Assembly (NCBI GenBank): GCA_026392415.1
Contig: JAPLCC010000015.1
Location: 142,231 to 206,230 of the forward strand
DNA: 64,000 bases
From: Propionibacteriales bacterium
GTDB lineage: Bacteria > Actinomycetota > Actinomycetes > Propionibacteriales > Nocardioidaceae
Direction: 5' to 3'
Position 1 is the first letter of the stretch. Each line of letters starts with the position of its first letter. The notes beneath the pieces are model-generated. The model saw only the letters and a list, made by a program, of their open reading frames with translations, was not told where the DNA came from and made no database searches. Position numbers and translations under genes: made by a program. Shown piece after piece: positions 41,128 through 49,564 of this stretch.

Positions 41128-41361
41128 ATGAACAAGACGACCACCCCTGAGACCCAGACCGCGGTTCGTCACCTCGAGTCCGTCGACACCATCGCGGTCG
41201 ACGACATCGAGGACCCCGCGGCCCGCGCCATCGCCCGACGTACCGCCCTGCGCGACCGTCATGCCCAGAGCCTGATCAAGCTGATGGAACAGCGCCGCGA
41301 CCTGCGCGGCGTCCACAAGCTGGCCGACTTCGTGGACGACGCGATTCGCTGGACGGCCTAG
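41128..41361 (+). CDS. Small hypothetical protein
   Basis: 77 aa, mostly helical and charged (IEDPAARAIARRTALRDRHAQSLIKLMEQRRDLRG). Codon use fits the genome. The stop TAG overlaps the convergent HerA-like gene's stop in a shared CTAG. No family recognised. Confidence 0.5.
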   Translation: MNKTTTPETQTAVRHLESVDTIAVDDIEDPAARAIARRTALRDRHAQSLIKLMEQRRDLRGVHKLADFVDDAIRWTA

Positions 41362-42956
41362 CGTCGTCGGCGTGCGGTGCCGAACATGCCGCGCGCGATC
41401 TCGGCAGCGGCGGTCCGCATGAACTGCTTGAAAGCCGACGACTTCACGACATCGCTGACCACACCGCCCGCGTCCTTCTTACGCACCCCTGATCCGCTCG
41501 ACCGGGGGCCGGAGGCCGCTTTCTCCTCGGCGTTCTCCTGTGCCTCGGCCGCCGCCTTGGCGCCCTCCTCGAGCTTCTTGGCGAGGATCTCGCGCGCGGA
41601 CTCGCGGTCGACGACCGTCGCGTACGTCGCGAATCGGGGGCTCGCCTTGACGGTGGCCTCCATCGACTCGGTGCTGCTCGGCGCCATCAGTGACTCCGGA
41701 GCCCGCAGCCGGGTCCAGGCCACCGGCGTCGGCGCACCGCGCTCGCCCATGACGGTCACGATCGCCTCGCCCGTGCCGAGCGTCGTGAGGACCTCGCCGA
41801 GGTCGTCGTACTCACTGTTGGGGTAGGTGTTGACGGTCGCCTTGAGCGCCTTCGCGTCGTTCGGCGTGTGGGCGCGCAACGCGTGCTGGATCCGCGAGCC
41901 GAGCTGCGCGAGCACCTCGTCCGGGACGTCGGTGGGGCTCTGCGTCACGAAGAAGACACCGACACCCTTGGAACGGATCAGGCGCACGGTCTGGGCGATC
42001 TGCTCGAGGAACGGCTTCGACGCGTCGCGGAACAGCAGGTGCGCCTCGTCGAAGAAGAAGACCAGCTTGGGCTTGTCGACGTCGCCGACCTCAGGAAGGT
42101 CGTGGAACAGGTCCGCCAGCAACCACATCAGGAACGTCGAGAAGACCGCCGGTCGCTCCTGGAGGTTCGGCAGCTCGACCAGACTGATCAGGCCGCGCCC
42201 GTCGCCGGCCATCTGGAGCAGGTCGGCCGAGTTGAACTCGGGCTCCCCGAAGAACGCCTCGGCACCCTGGTCGGCGAAGGTGATCAGCTCGCGGAGGATG
42301 ACACCAGCGGTCGCGGACGACAGGCCACCGAGCTCCTTGAGCTCCGGCTTGCCCTCCTCACTGGTGAGGTGCTGGACGACGGCACGCAGGTCCGCCAGGT
42401 CCAGCAACGGCAGGCCTGCCTTGTCGGCGTAGTGGAAGACCAGGCCGAGGCTGGACTCCTGGGTGTCGTTGAGGCCGAGGATCCGGCTGAGCAGGATGGG
42501 ACCGAACGACGAGATCGTCACCCGGATCGGGATGCCGATGCCCTGGCCCCCGAGGGCGTAGTACTCGACCGGGAAGCCCGTCGCCGTCCAGCTCTGACCG
42601 ACCGAGGTGGTGCGGGCGATCAGCTTGTCGTTGGACACCCCGGGCGTGGCCAGACCGGACAGGTCGCCCTTGATGTCGGCGGCGAACACCGGGACACCGG
42701 CCGCGCTGAGCTGTTCTGCCATCAGCTGGAGGGTCTTGGTCTTGCCCGTGCCGGTCGCCCCGGCAACCAGTCCGTGCCGGTTCAGCATCGAGAGCGGGAT
42801 CCGGATGGTGCTGCCGGTCAGTCCGTCGGGACCGGTCATCAGGCCGCCCAGCTCGAGCGCCGCACCCTCGAAGGCATAACCCGGGGCGATGGCGGCCTCG
42901 AGCGCATCGGTCGGCGGGGCAGGCGTCTCGACGGTGGGGGTGGGCTCCTGTGTCAT
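41358..42956 (-). CDS. HerA-like ATPase (DUF853)
   Basis: 532 aa. Walker A is GATGTGKTKTLQ near residue 68 and Walker B is LVFFFDEAHLLF near 300; FADQGAEAFFGEPEFNSADLLQ and GVGVFFVTQSPTDVPDEVLAQLGSRIQHALRAHT are typical of the DUF853 group of HerA/FtsK-type ATPases. It lacks a partner nuclease (NurA) nearby, so DNA translocation is inferred only from the family. The C-terminal ~60 residues are Ala/Glu/Lys-rich. TAGAGT lies seven bases upstream of the ATG. Confidence 0.9.
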   Translation of the reverse strand: MTQEPTPTVETPAPPTDALEAAIAPGYAFEGAALELGGLMTGPDGLTGSTIRIPLSMLNRHGLVAGATGTGKTKTLQLMAEQLSAAGVPVFAADIKGDLSGLATPGVSNDKLIARTTSVGQSWTATGFPVEYYALGGQGIGIPIRVTISSFGPILLSRILGLNDTQESSLGLVFHYADKAGLPLLDLADLRAVVQHLTSEEGKPELKELGGLSSATAGVILRELITFADQGAEAFFGEPEFNSADLLQMAGDGRGLISLVELPNLQERPAVFSTFLMWLLADLFHDLPEVGDVDKPKLVFFFDEAHLLFRDASKPFLEQIAQTVRLIRSKGVGVFFVTQSPTDVPDEVLAQLGSRIQHALRAHTPNDAKALKATVNTYPNSEYDDLGEVLTTLGTGEAIVTVMGERGAPTPVAWTRLRAPESLMAPSSTESMEATVKASPRFATYATVVDRESAREILAKKLEEGAKAAAEAQENAEEKAASGPRSSGSGVRKKDAGGVVSDVVKSSAFKQFMRTAAAEIARGMFGTARRRR

Positions 42957-43006
42957 GGGCCGAACTCTAAAGGGAAATGGGTGGCGTCCCCCTAGACTCG
43001 TGGGCA

Positions 43007-43303
43007 GTGATCTTCAAGCGTGTAGGCGTCGGGCGCCCCTATCCCGACCACGGCCTCACCTCCCGGGGCTGGGCTGCCGTGCCCCCACGCCAGGTGCGGC
43101 TCGACGAACTCGTCACGACGAAGGAGACGCTGCAGCTCTCCTCGCTGCTCGACGACGACTCCACCTTCTACGGTGACCTCTTCGCCCATGTGGTGTTGTG
43201 GAGGAACGAGTACTACCTCGAGGACGGCCTGCACCGCGCACTGCGCGCAGCCCTCCAGCAACGTCACGTCCTGCACGCCCGCGTCGTCCGCATGGAAGGC
43301 TGA
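43007..43303 (+). CDS. VapB-type annotated small protein, near-leaderless
   Basis: 98 aa from the GTG at 43007. It begins IFKRVGVGRPYPDHGLTSRGWAAVPPRQVRLDEL and continues TKETLQLSSLLDDDSTFYGDLFAHVVLWRNEYYLEDGLHRALRAALQQR, a widespread actinobacterial family often labelled VapB antitoxin although no PIN-domain toxin gene is next to it here. TAGACT eight bases upstream, and no ribosome site, suggest a near-leaderless mRNA. The LytR_C protein gene follows by seven bases. Confidence 0.75.
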   Translation: MIFKRVGVGRPYPDHGLTSRGWAAVPPRQVRLDELVTTKETLQLSSLLDDDSTFYGDLFAHVVLWRNEYYLEDGLHRALRAALQQRHVLHARVVRMEG

Positions 43304-43310
43304 GACCGTC

Positions 43311-43850
43311 ATGGAGCTCGACGTCAGGCAGGGCGGCCGCTCGGCGATCACCCTCGCTGTGCTCGCCGTGGTGTTCCTTGCCGGCATCACTTGGGCCTGG
43401 TCCCGCGTCACCGAACCCTTCCCGGAACGTGCCGAGCCCTCGCCCTGCACCAGCACCTTGGTCCGCGCCGGTGAGGACGTCGCCCCGCCCCAGATCCTCG
43501 TGACCGTTCTCAACGCGGGCGGTGTCAACGGGCTCGCCAGCCAGACCATGGACAAGCTCGCCGGATTCGGCTTCGTCCAGGGCGACACCGGGAATGCACC
43601 GGCCGGGACCGGCCCGGTGTCCGCACAGGTGTGGGCCGAGGACCCCGACGATCCCGCGGCGCTGCTGCTCGCGTCGTACCTCGGCAAGGACGTCGACGTC
43701 GTCGACCAGCCGTCGGAGTACGCCGGCGTGGTGATCGTGGTCGGCAAGCAGTTCAAGGGCGTGCGCAAGGGCAACCCGACGGTGACGGCCAAGGCGGACA
43801 GCTACATCTGCACTCCGCCGCTGAGCACCGTCCCCGACGCGGCTGTCTGA
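43311..43850 (+). CDS. LytR C-terminal-domain membrane protein
   Basis: 179 aa. A single N-terminal membrane helix (SAITLAVLAVVFLAGITWAW, about 12-31) precedes a LytR_C domain (ILVTVLNAGGVNGLASQTMDKLAGFGFVQGDTGNAP, VVIVVGKQFKGV). The domain has no catalytic LCP part and is thought to bind cell-wall glycopolymers or membrane partners. It is co-transcribed with the VapB-like gene, a pairing seen across actinobacteria. Confidence 0.85.
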   Translation: MELDVRQGGRSAITLAVLAVVFLAGITWAWSRVTEPFPERAEPSPCTSTLVRAGEDVAPPQILVTVLNAGGVNGLASQTMDKLAGFGFVQGDTGNAPAGTGPVSAQVWAEDPDDPAALLLASYLGKDVDVVDQPSEYAGVVIVVGKQFKGVRKGNPTVTAKADSYICTPPLSTVPDAAV

Positions 43851-45380
43851 TCATCGCCTGGGCGGTGGGGGCTCCTCGCCGAGCCACTGTGCGAGGCGGC
43901 CACCGAGGCTGACCTGGCGGAGCCGCTGCTCGGTCGCTTCGCGCATCTTGCGCGGCGTGACGACGATCAGGTCGTCGCCGTGGCGCAGGACGGTACGACG
44001 CTCCGGCACCTTGGCCTCGCCGTCGCGCACGATCATCGACACGCTGGCTCCGACGGGCAACCGCAGCTCGCCGACCTCGACCCCGTGCAGCTGGGACCTC
44101 GGGCTGATGGTCACCTGGAGCAGGTCGGCCGCGACCCGGTCGAGCGGCGCGGCTTCGACCTCGATCCCGCGCGGCTCCGACCTCCTGGCCACCTTGAGGA
44201 CCCGGGCCGCGAGGGGCAGCGTCGGACCGGTCAGCAGCGTGTAGACGATGACCATCACGAAGACGATGTCGAACAGGCGGGTCGCCCCGTCGACTCCCTC
44301 GGCCAACGCAATGGTCGTGAGCACGATGGGGACCGCACCTCGCAGTCCGGCCCACGACATGAAGGCGAGCTCGTTCAGGGGCCGCTGCTCCCCGAACGGG
44401 CGCAGCACGGCCGCACTCACCGCGACCGAGACCGGCCGCGCGACGAAGGTGAGGATCAGGCCGGCCACGATCGCGAGACCGACCACGCTCCACGTCAGAC
44501 GCTCCGGCGACAGGAGCAGGCCGAGCATCACGAAGAGCCCGATCTGGGCGATCCACGCGAGGCCCTCGACGAAGGACCGCGTGGTCCCCCGGTGCGGCAG
44601 GTCCGCGTTGCCGAGGGCGAGCGCGGCGACGTAGACAGCTGCGAAGCCGCTGGCGTGGACGGCTGCTGCGGCGCCGTACCCGACGAGGGTGAGGCAGAGG
44701 ATCGCGATCGGGTAGAGACCGGATGACGGCAGCGCCGCGCGCCGCATGATCCAGGCACCGCCGAAACCGGCGGCCAGACCGAAGGCAACGCCGACCAGCA
44801 GTTCGTAGATGACGATGCCGGTCGTGCCGAAGAACCCGTGTTCGGCGACCGCACCGGACGCGACGAGGGTCACGATCACGACGGTCGGGGCGTCGTTCAG
44901 CCCGGACTCGGCTTCGAGCGTGCCGGTGATCCGCTTCGGCAGGGGCACCACGCGGAGCACCGAGAACACCGCGGCGGCGTCCGTCGGTGAACAGACCGCA
45001 CCGAGCAGGATCGCGAGCTCCCACGGCAGGCCGAGCAGGTAGTGCCCTCCGACGGCGACGATCGCGATCGAGACGACCACTCCGAGGGTCGCCAGGGACA
45101 AGCCCATCCGCATCGCTGGCCGGGCGTCACGCCAGTTCGTGGTGAGACCACCCTCGGCGAGGATGATCGCCAAGGCGGCGAACCCGAGGGCGTGCGCGAG
45201 CTCGGCGTCGTCGAACGGAATCCCGACGCCGCTCTCACCGAGGGCGACACCCATCAGCAGGTAGACCAGGAGGCTGGGAAGCCCGACGCCGGACGACAAC
45301 CGGACGGCGAGGACGGCCAGCAGCGTCACCCCGGCACCCACCAGGACGAACGTGTCGAGCTGATGGACATCGAACGTCAA
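43851..45380 (-). CDS. Potassium/proton antiporter, CPA1 family with TrkA_C domain
   Basis: 509 aa with about 12 membrane segments (residues about 10-395) containing the Na+/H+ exchanger pattern GAVCSPTDAAAVFSVLR, whose SPTD carries the transport aspartate. The C-terminal cytoplasmic part (RSEPRGIEVEAAPLDRVAADLLQVTI ... HGVEVGELRLP ... VLRHGDDLIVVTP) is a TrkA_C/RCK-type regulator domain. It probably exports K+ or Na+ against protons and responds to a nucleotide. Start TTG with AGGTG five bases upstream; other starts are not supported. Confidence 0.9.
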   Translation of the reverse strand: MTFDVHQLDTFVLVGAGVTLLAVLAVRLSSGVGLPSLLVYLLMGVALGESGVGIPFDDAELAHALGFAALAIILAEGGLTTNWRDARPAMRMGLSLATLGVVVSIAIVAVGGHYLLGLPWELAILLGAVCSPTDAAAVFSVLRVVPLPKRITGTLEAESGLNDAPTVVIVTLVASGAVAEHGFFGTTGIVIYELLVGVAFGLAAGFGGAWIMRRAALPSSGLYPIAILCLTLVGYGAAAAVHASGFAAVYVAALALGNADLPHRGTTRSFVEGLAWIAQIGLFVMLGLLLSPERLTWSVVGLAIVAGLILTFVARPVSVAVSAAVLRPFGEQRPLNELAFMSWAGLRGAVPIVLTTIALAEGVDGATRLFDIVFVMVIVYTLLTGPTLPLAARVLKVARRSEPRGIEVEAAPLDRVAADLLQVTISPRSQLHGVEVGELRLPVGASVSMIVRDGEAKVPERRTVLRHGDDLIVVTPRKMREATEQRLRQVSLGGRLAQWLGEEPPPPRR

Positions 45381-45436
45381 GAGGGCACCTCAGGGTCACT
45401 CGGCTCTCGTCGGGTGGCGGGGCCGTAGTCTATCGG

Positions 45437-45450
45437 TAGAACATGTTCTA
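45437..45450 (+). promoter_or_regulatory. KstR-type operator overlapping a leaderless promoter
   Basis: TAGAACATGTTCTA is a perfect palindrome and a full match to TNNAACNNGTTNNA. Its final TA begins the -10 hexamer TAGATT (45449-45454), which is six bases before the ATG at 45461. The arrangement is identical to the site at 7613-7626. Confidence 0.75.
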
Positions 45451-45460
45451 GATTTGATCC

Positions 45461-46936
45461 ATGACGACATCACCCCCGGCGGGTCTGACCATCCCCGAGA
45501 CGGTTCCCGCAACCCAGCTCCCCGACGACGCCGAGTCCTTCGACGTGGTCGTCGTCGGCTTCGGCATCGCCGGCGGATGCGCTGCCCTCGAGGCCGCCCG
45601 CACGGGCGCCCGGGTGCTGCTGCTGGAACGTGCGGCCGTGCACGGAGGCACGTCCTCGATGTCGGGAGGACACTTCTACCTCGGCGGCGGCACCGCGGTG
45701 CAGCAGGCCACCGGGCACGCGGACTCCGTCGAGGCGATGATCGACTACCTCACCGCCAGCACCAAGGACCCGGACCCGGAGAAGATCCGCGCGTACTGCG
45801 AGGGATCGGTCGCCCACTTCGACTGGCTCGAGGACCTCGGCTTCCAGTTCGAGCGCTCGTACTACCCCCACAAGGCAGTCATCCAGCCCGGGACCCAGGG
45901 CCTGATGTTCACCGGCAACGAGAAGGTCTGGCCGTTCCGCGAGACCATCGCGCCCGCACCGCGCGGCCACAAGGTCCCCGTGCCCGGCGACACCGAGGGC
46001 ACGCGGATCGTGATGGACCTGCTGCGCGACCAGTGCGAGAAGGCAGGGGTCGAGGTCCGCTACGAGACCGGGGCGACCAACCTCGTCGTCGACGACGATC
46101 GCGTGGTCGGCCTGGCCTGGAAGTCCTTCGACGTCAGGGGCCTGGTCCGCGCCCGGGGCGTGGTGATCGCCGCCGGCGGCTTCGTGATGAACGCCGACAT
46201 GGTGCAGCGCTACACCCCCGCCCTCGGCGAGAAACTGTTCACGCTGGGCTCGACGTACGACGACGGGCTCGGCATCCGGCTCGGTGAATCGGTCGGCGCG
46301 AAGCTGGAGAACATGGAGGAGCCCTTCATCACCGCGCCCTTCTACCCGCCCTCCTCCCTGGTGAAGGGCCTGATCGTCAACAAGGCCGGTGAGCGCTTCG
46401 TCGCCGAGGACAGCTATCACGCCCGGACGTCGTACAACGTGCTGCAGCAGGCCGATTCCGCCGGCTACCTCATCGCCGACAGCAATCACATGGAGGAGCA
46501 GACCATGCCTCTGGTCCCCCTCAAGGACGGCTACGAGACGATCGAGGAGATGGAGGTCGGCCTCGGCCTGCCCGAGGGATCGCTGGTCGCCACGATGGCT
46601 CGTTACAACGAGTACGCCGCCCGGGGCGAAGACCCCGACTTCCACAAGCACCCGGACTGGCTGGCCCCGCAGACCGAAGGCCCCTGGGGCGTCTACGACC
46701 TCAGCCTCGGTGTCGCGATCTACGCCGGCTTCACCCTCGGCGGCATGGCCACCACCGTCGACGGCGAGGTCCGCCGCCCCGACGGCTCCGTCATCCCCGG
46801 CCTGTATGCCGCGGGCGCCTGCGCCTCCAACATCGCCCAGGACGGCGCTGGCTACTGCTCGGGCACCCAGCTCGGCGAAGGCTCCTTCTTCGGCCGGAGG
46901 GCCGGCCTCCACGCAGCGTCTCGATACGCTCGCTAG
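45461..46936 (+). CDS. FAD-dependent 3-ketosteroid dehydrogenase-like flavoprotein
   Basis: 491 aa. FAD-binding: DVVVVGFGIAGGCAALEAARTGARVLLLERAA, then GGTSSMSGGHFYLGGGT and the C-terminal TLGGMATTVDGEVRRPDGSVIPGLYAAGACA. This is the fumarate-reductase/3-ketosteroid-delta1-dehydrogenase fold. The KstR-type box supports sterol or related lipid oxidation, but substrate-specific residues were not assigned. The last residues ASRYAR and the TAG stop are supplied by a palindromic repeat (46916-47009). Confidence 0.85.
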   Translation: MTTSPPAGLTIPETVPATQLPDDAESFDVVVVGFGIAGGCAALEAARTGARVLLLERAAVHGGTSSMSGGHFYLGGGTAVQQATGHADSVEAMIDYLTASTKDPDPEKIRAYCEGSVAHFDWLEDLGFQFERSYYPHKAVIQPGTQGLMFTGNEKVWPFRETIAPAPRGHKVPVPGDTEGTRIVMDLLRDQCEKAGVEVRYETGATNLVVDDDRVVGLAWKSFDVRGLVRARGVVIAAGGFVMNADMVQRYTPALGEKLFTLGSTYDDGLGIRLGESVGAKLENMEEPFITAPFYPPSSLVKGLIVNKAGERFVAEDSYHARTSYNVLQQADSAGYLIADSNHMEEQTMPLVPLKDGYETIEEMEVGLGLPEGSLVATMARYNEYAARGEDPDFHKHPDWLAPQTEGPWGVYDLSLGVAIYAGFTLGGMATTVDGEVRRPDGSVIPGLYAAGACASNIAQDGAGYCSGTQLGEGSFFGRRAGLHAASRYAR

Positions 46937-47009
46937 CGCTCCCTACTCGACGACCTTGGTCAGGCTCGTCGAGTGGCCCGAGCCGCCAGGCGAGGGCGTA
47001 TCGAGACGC
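46916..47009. repeat. Family B palindromic element at a gene 3' end
   Basis: 94 bp. Outer perfect 14-bp inverted repeats GCGTCTCGATACGC (46916-46929) and GCGTATCGAGACGC (46996-47009); inner perfect 9-bp repeats ACTCGACGA (46945-46953) and TCGTCGAGT (46966-46974). It runs from the last codons of the flavoprotein gene to two bases before the ribosome site of the aminotransferase gene. Confidence 0.85.
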
Positions 47010-47023
47010 AGGGAGGAATCCAC

Positions 47024-48190
47024 ATGAGCAGGTACGCCGCAGCGGCGCGGGCGAACGTGGCGCCGTTCCACGTGATGGACCTGCTGGCCGGCGCGGCCGA
47101 AAGGCAACGCACGCACGGCGACCTGGTCAACCTCGTCGCCGGGCAACCGAGCACCGGCGCCCCGGCACCGGTCACCGCCGAGGCGATCCGCCTGCTCGGC
47201 TCCGGCGACCCGCTCGGCTACACCACCTCGACGGGCATCCTCGAGCTCCGCGAGGCGATCGCGGGGCACTACCGACGCTCCTACGGGCTCGACGTGAGCG
47301 CCGCCGAAGTCATCGTGACGACGGGCTCCAGCGGAGGCTTCCTGCTGGCCTTCCTCGCCTCGTTCGACGTCGGCGACCGGGTGGCGATCGCCCGACCCGG
47401 TTACCCCTGCTACCGCAACGTCCTCGCCGCACTGGGCTGCGAACTGGTCGAGATCCCGACCGGGCCCGGCACCCGGTTCCAGCCGACCGTGGAGCAACTG
47501 GCCGAGGCCCATGCCCGGACACCCCTCGCCGGCCTGGTCGTGGCCAGCCCGGCGAACCCGACCGGCACGATGCTGCTCCCTGAGGAGCTCGCGGCGATCG
47601 CGCGCTGGTGCGCGGAGAACGACGTCCAGCTGGTCTCCGACGAGATCTACCACGGCATCGAGTACGCCGACAGCGTCGCCAGCTCCGCGTGGCAGACCTC
47701 GCGGGAGGCCGTCGTCTTCGGCTCGTTCTCGAAATACTTCTCGATGTCCGGGTGGCGGCTGGGCTGGATGCTGGCCCCCGAACGCCTGCGCCGACCCGTC
47801 GACGTGCTCACGGGCAACTTCAGCATCTGCCCACCGGTCCTGGCGCAACATGCGGCGCTGGCCGCCTTCGACGACACGTCGTACGCCGAGCTCGACGGCC
47901 ACGTCGGTCGCTACGCCCTCAACCGCGGCCTGCTGCTCGACGGACTCCGCCGCCTCGGCATCACCGAGCTCGCCCCGGCCGACGGCGCGTTCTACGCCTA
48001 CGCCGACGTCCGGCACCTGACGTCGGACTCGATGGCCTACGCCCGCGACCTGCTGGCGCGCACGGGCGTCGCCGTCGCCACCGGCATCGACTTCGACACG
48101 GTCGACGGCGGGAAGTTCCTGCGCTTCAGCTTTGCCGGTGCGACGGCCGACATCACCACCGCACTCGACCGGCTCGACGGCCGCCTCTGA
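47024..48190 (+). CDS. PLP-dependent aminotransferase, class I/II
   Basis: 388 aa from the ATG at 47024, with GGGAGG seven bases upstream, right after the palindromic element. PLP-fold landmarks: LVNLVAGQPSTGAPAPV, VTTGSSGGFLLAFLASFD, ASPANPTGTML, SDEIYHGIEY and the lysine in GSFSKYFSMSGWRLGW; FLRFSFAG carries the C-terminal substrate arginine. It is closest in style to AspC/AraT-like aspartate or aromatic aminotransferases; substrate uncertain. Confidence 0.9.
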   Translation: MSRYAAAARANVAPFHVMDLLAGAAERQRTHGDLVNLVAGQPSTGAPAPVTAEAIRLLGSGDPLGYTTSTGILELREAIAGHYRRSYGLDVSAAEVIVTTGSSGGFLLAFLASFDVGDRVAIARPGYPCYRNVLAALGCELVEIPTGPGTRFQPTVEQLAEAHARTPLAGLVVASPANPTGTMLLPEELAAIARWCAENDVQLVSDEIYHGIEYADSVASSAWQTSREAVVFGSFSKYFSMSGWRLGWMLAPERLRRPVDVLTGNFSICPPVLAQHAALAAFDDTSYAELDGHVGRYALNRGLLLDGLRRLGITELAPADGAFYAYADVRHLTSDSMAYARDLLARTGVAVATGIDFDTVDGGKFLRFSFAGATADITTALDRLDGRL

Positions 48191-48216
48191 GCCGGCCGTC
48201 GCGACAACGGCCGGCT
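48190..48216. terminator. Bidirectional terminator hairpin
   Basis: AGCCGGCCGT (48190-48199) and ACGGCCGGCT (48207-48216) form a perfect 10-bp stem around CGCGACA. It lies between the convergent aminotransferase and 48215 genes and overlaps both stop regions. Confidence 0.6.
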
Positions 48217-49531
48217 ACTCGTCGGCGAGCACGCTCTCGGGACAGGTCGATGGCGGATCGTCGCCGTACCTGCAGGCGTTGTAGCTCGGGAGCGGCGGCA
48301 GCGGGTCGGGGACCGGAAGGACGAGCCGTGGGTCGCCCAGTGCCTCCAGCACCGCCGACTCGTCCAGCGTCAGGCGACTGACCACCTCGTCCAGGCCCAG
48401 TCCCGCCTCGCCGAGGAACTCCTCGCTGATCGTGATCTGTGGGGTGTCGGCGTCACCCTTGAGGATGTAGTCGCGGTAGTAGTGCTTCTCGCCGTCGTCA
48501 CCGTCGTAGACGTCGATGATCATCACCACCGGGTCGTCGCTCGGGGTGCGGCGTCCCTCGCAAGCCAGATCGCCCTCACAGGCAAGGTCCGGCGATGCGT
48601 AGTCCTCGGGGTCGAACTCCGACTCGATGTAGTAGCGGTAGTCCGGGGCGGTGTGGCTGATCTTCCATCGCGTCGCCCCGTCCCGCTCTGCACCTTCGAG
48701 GTCGCGGGGGAGCTTGCCGTCGCTGTCCAGGTTGCTCGCCTCGACACTCCAGCTGTCTGCGAAGAGGTAGGAGAAGACCGACCTCTCCGGCAGGACCTCG
48801 AGAGCGACGTCGCGGAAGTTCTTCTCGACGATCTCCGGGTCTGCCTCGACCTTCGGTCCTGTCGGGCCGTCCGACGATTCGTCGCGGGCCGACGGCGCGT
48901 CCTCACCCCGTGACACCGCCCAGATCGCGACACCCGCGCCGATGAGCAGCACGAGGCAGGCCGCGATCGTGCCGATGACCAGTCCCGTCCTGCTCCTGCG
49001 CGGTGGGGGCAGGGTCCCGAACGGGGACGTCGGACCACCCGGGGGGAAGGGGGTGTTCGCACCGGGACCCGCCCATCCGGGCGGCGACGGGAATCCCTGC
49101 GGCGGCAATGCGACCGGTGGGGCCGCCGGCGGCGCCACCGGTGGAGCAACCGCGTGCGGCTCCACCGTCACCGGATTCCGGCGGGCGAGGCGGTGCACCA
49201 CCTCGGCCTCGCTCACCGAGCCCAGGGCGTGGCCGAGCGTCGCGATCGCCCAGGCAGCGTGGGACGACTCCCCGGCCCCGCGGTCGCGCGCGAGGGCGTC
49301 GGCCTGACCGTCGATCACCCGAGTCGGGTCACCGCCGTGCGCGATCTGCTCGAGCGTTCGCCGCACCGCCCCCAGGCGCACGGCGTCGACCAGCAGGTTC
49401 AGCTCCCCCCGGCTCGCCGCACGCTCATCCAGGAAGTCGTCCAGGGCGGCACGGAATGTCTCGGCGTCGTCGACCACCGATCGGCCCACGACTCTCACGA
49501 GCTCACGGATCTGGATGTGCAGGTCAGTCAT
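48215..49531 (-). CDS. Membrane protein with shared helical N-terminal domain (paralogue 1)
   Basis: 438 aa, ATG with GGAG seven bases upstream. Residues 1-115 form a helical domain (IRELVRVVGRSVVDDAETFRAALDDFLDERAASRGELNLLVDAVRLGAVRRTLEQI...) nearly identical in pattern to the neighbour at 49565. A Pro/Gly-rich linker, one membrane helix (TGLVIGTIAACLVLLIGAGVAIWAV) and an outside domain with four cysteines (LACEGDLACEG, ACRYGDDPPSTCPES) follow. No family recognised. It faces the WXG100/EspG-like genes beyond its paralogue. Confidence 0.7.
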   Translation of the reverse strand: MTDLHIQIRELVRVVGRSVVDDAETFRAALDDFLDERAASRGELNLLVDAVRLGAVRRTLEQIAHGGDPTRVIDGQADALARDRGAGESSHAAWAIATLGHALGSVSEAEVVHRLARRNPVTVEPHAVAPPVAPPAAPPVALPPQGFPSPPGWAGPGANTPFPPGGPTSPFGTLPPPRRSRTGLVIGTIAACLVLLIGAGVAIWAVSRGEDAPSARDESSDGPTGPKVEADPEIVEKNFRDVALEVLPERSVFSYLFADSWSVEASNLDSDGKLPRDLEGAERDGATRWKISHTAPDYRYYIESEFDPEDYASPDLACEGDLACEGRRTPSDDPVVMIIDVYDGDDGEKHYYRDYILKGDADTPQITISEEFLGEAGLGLDEVVSRLTLDESAVLEALGDPRLVLPVPDPLPPLPSYNACRYGDDPPSTCPESVLADE

Positions 49532-49564
49532 GCGGGAGCTCCATCATGCGGGGGGCGGCGTGGA

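Noticed and set aside
43007..43303. Toxin-antitoxin module
   Set aside because: No toxin gene is adjacent and the partner is a LytR_C membrane protein.
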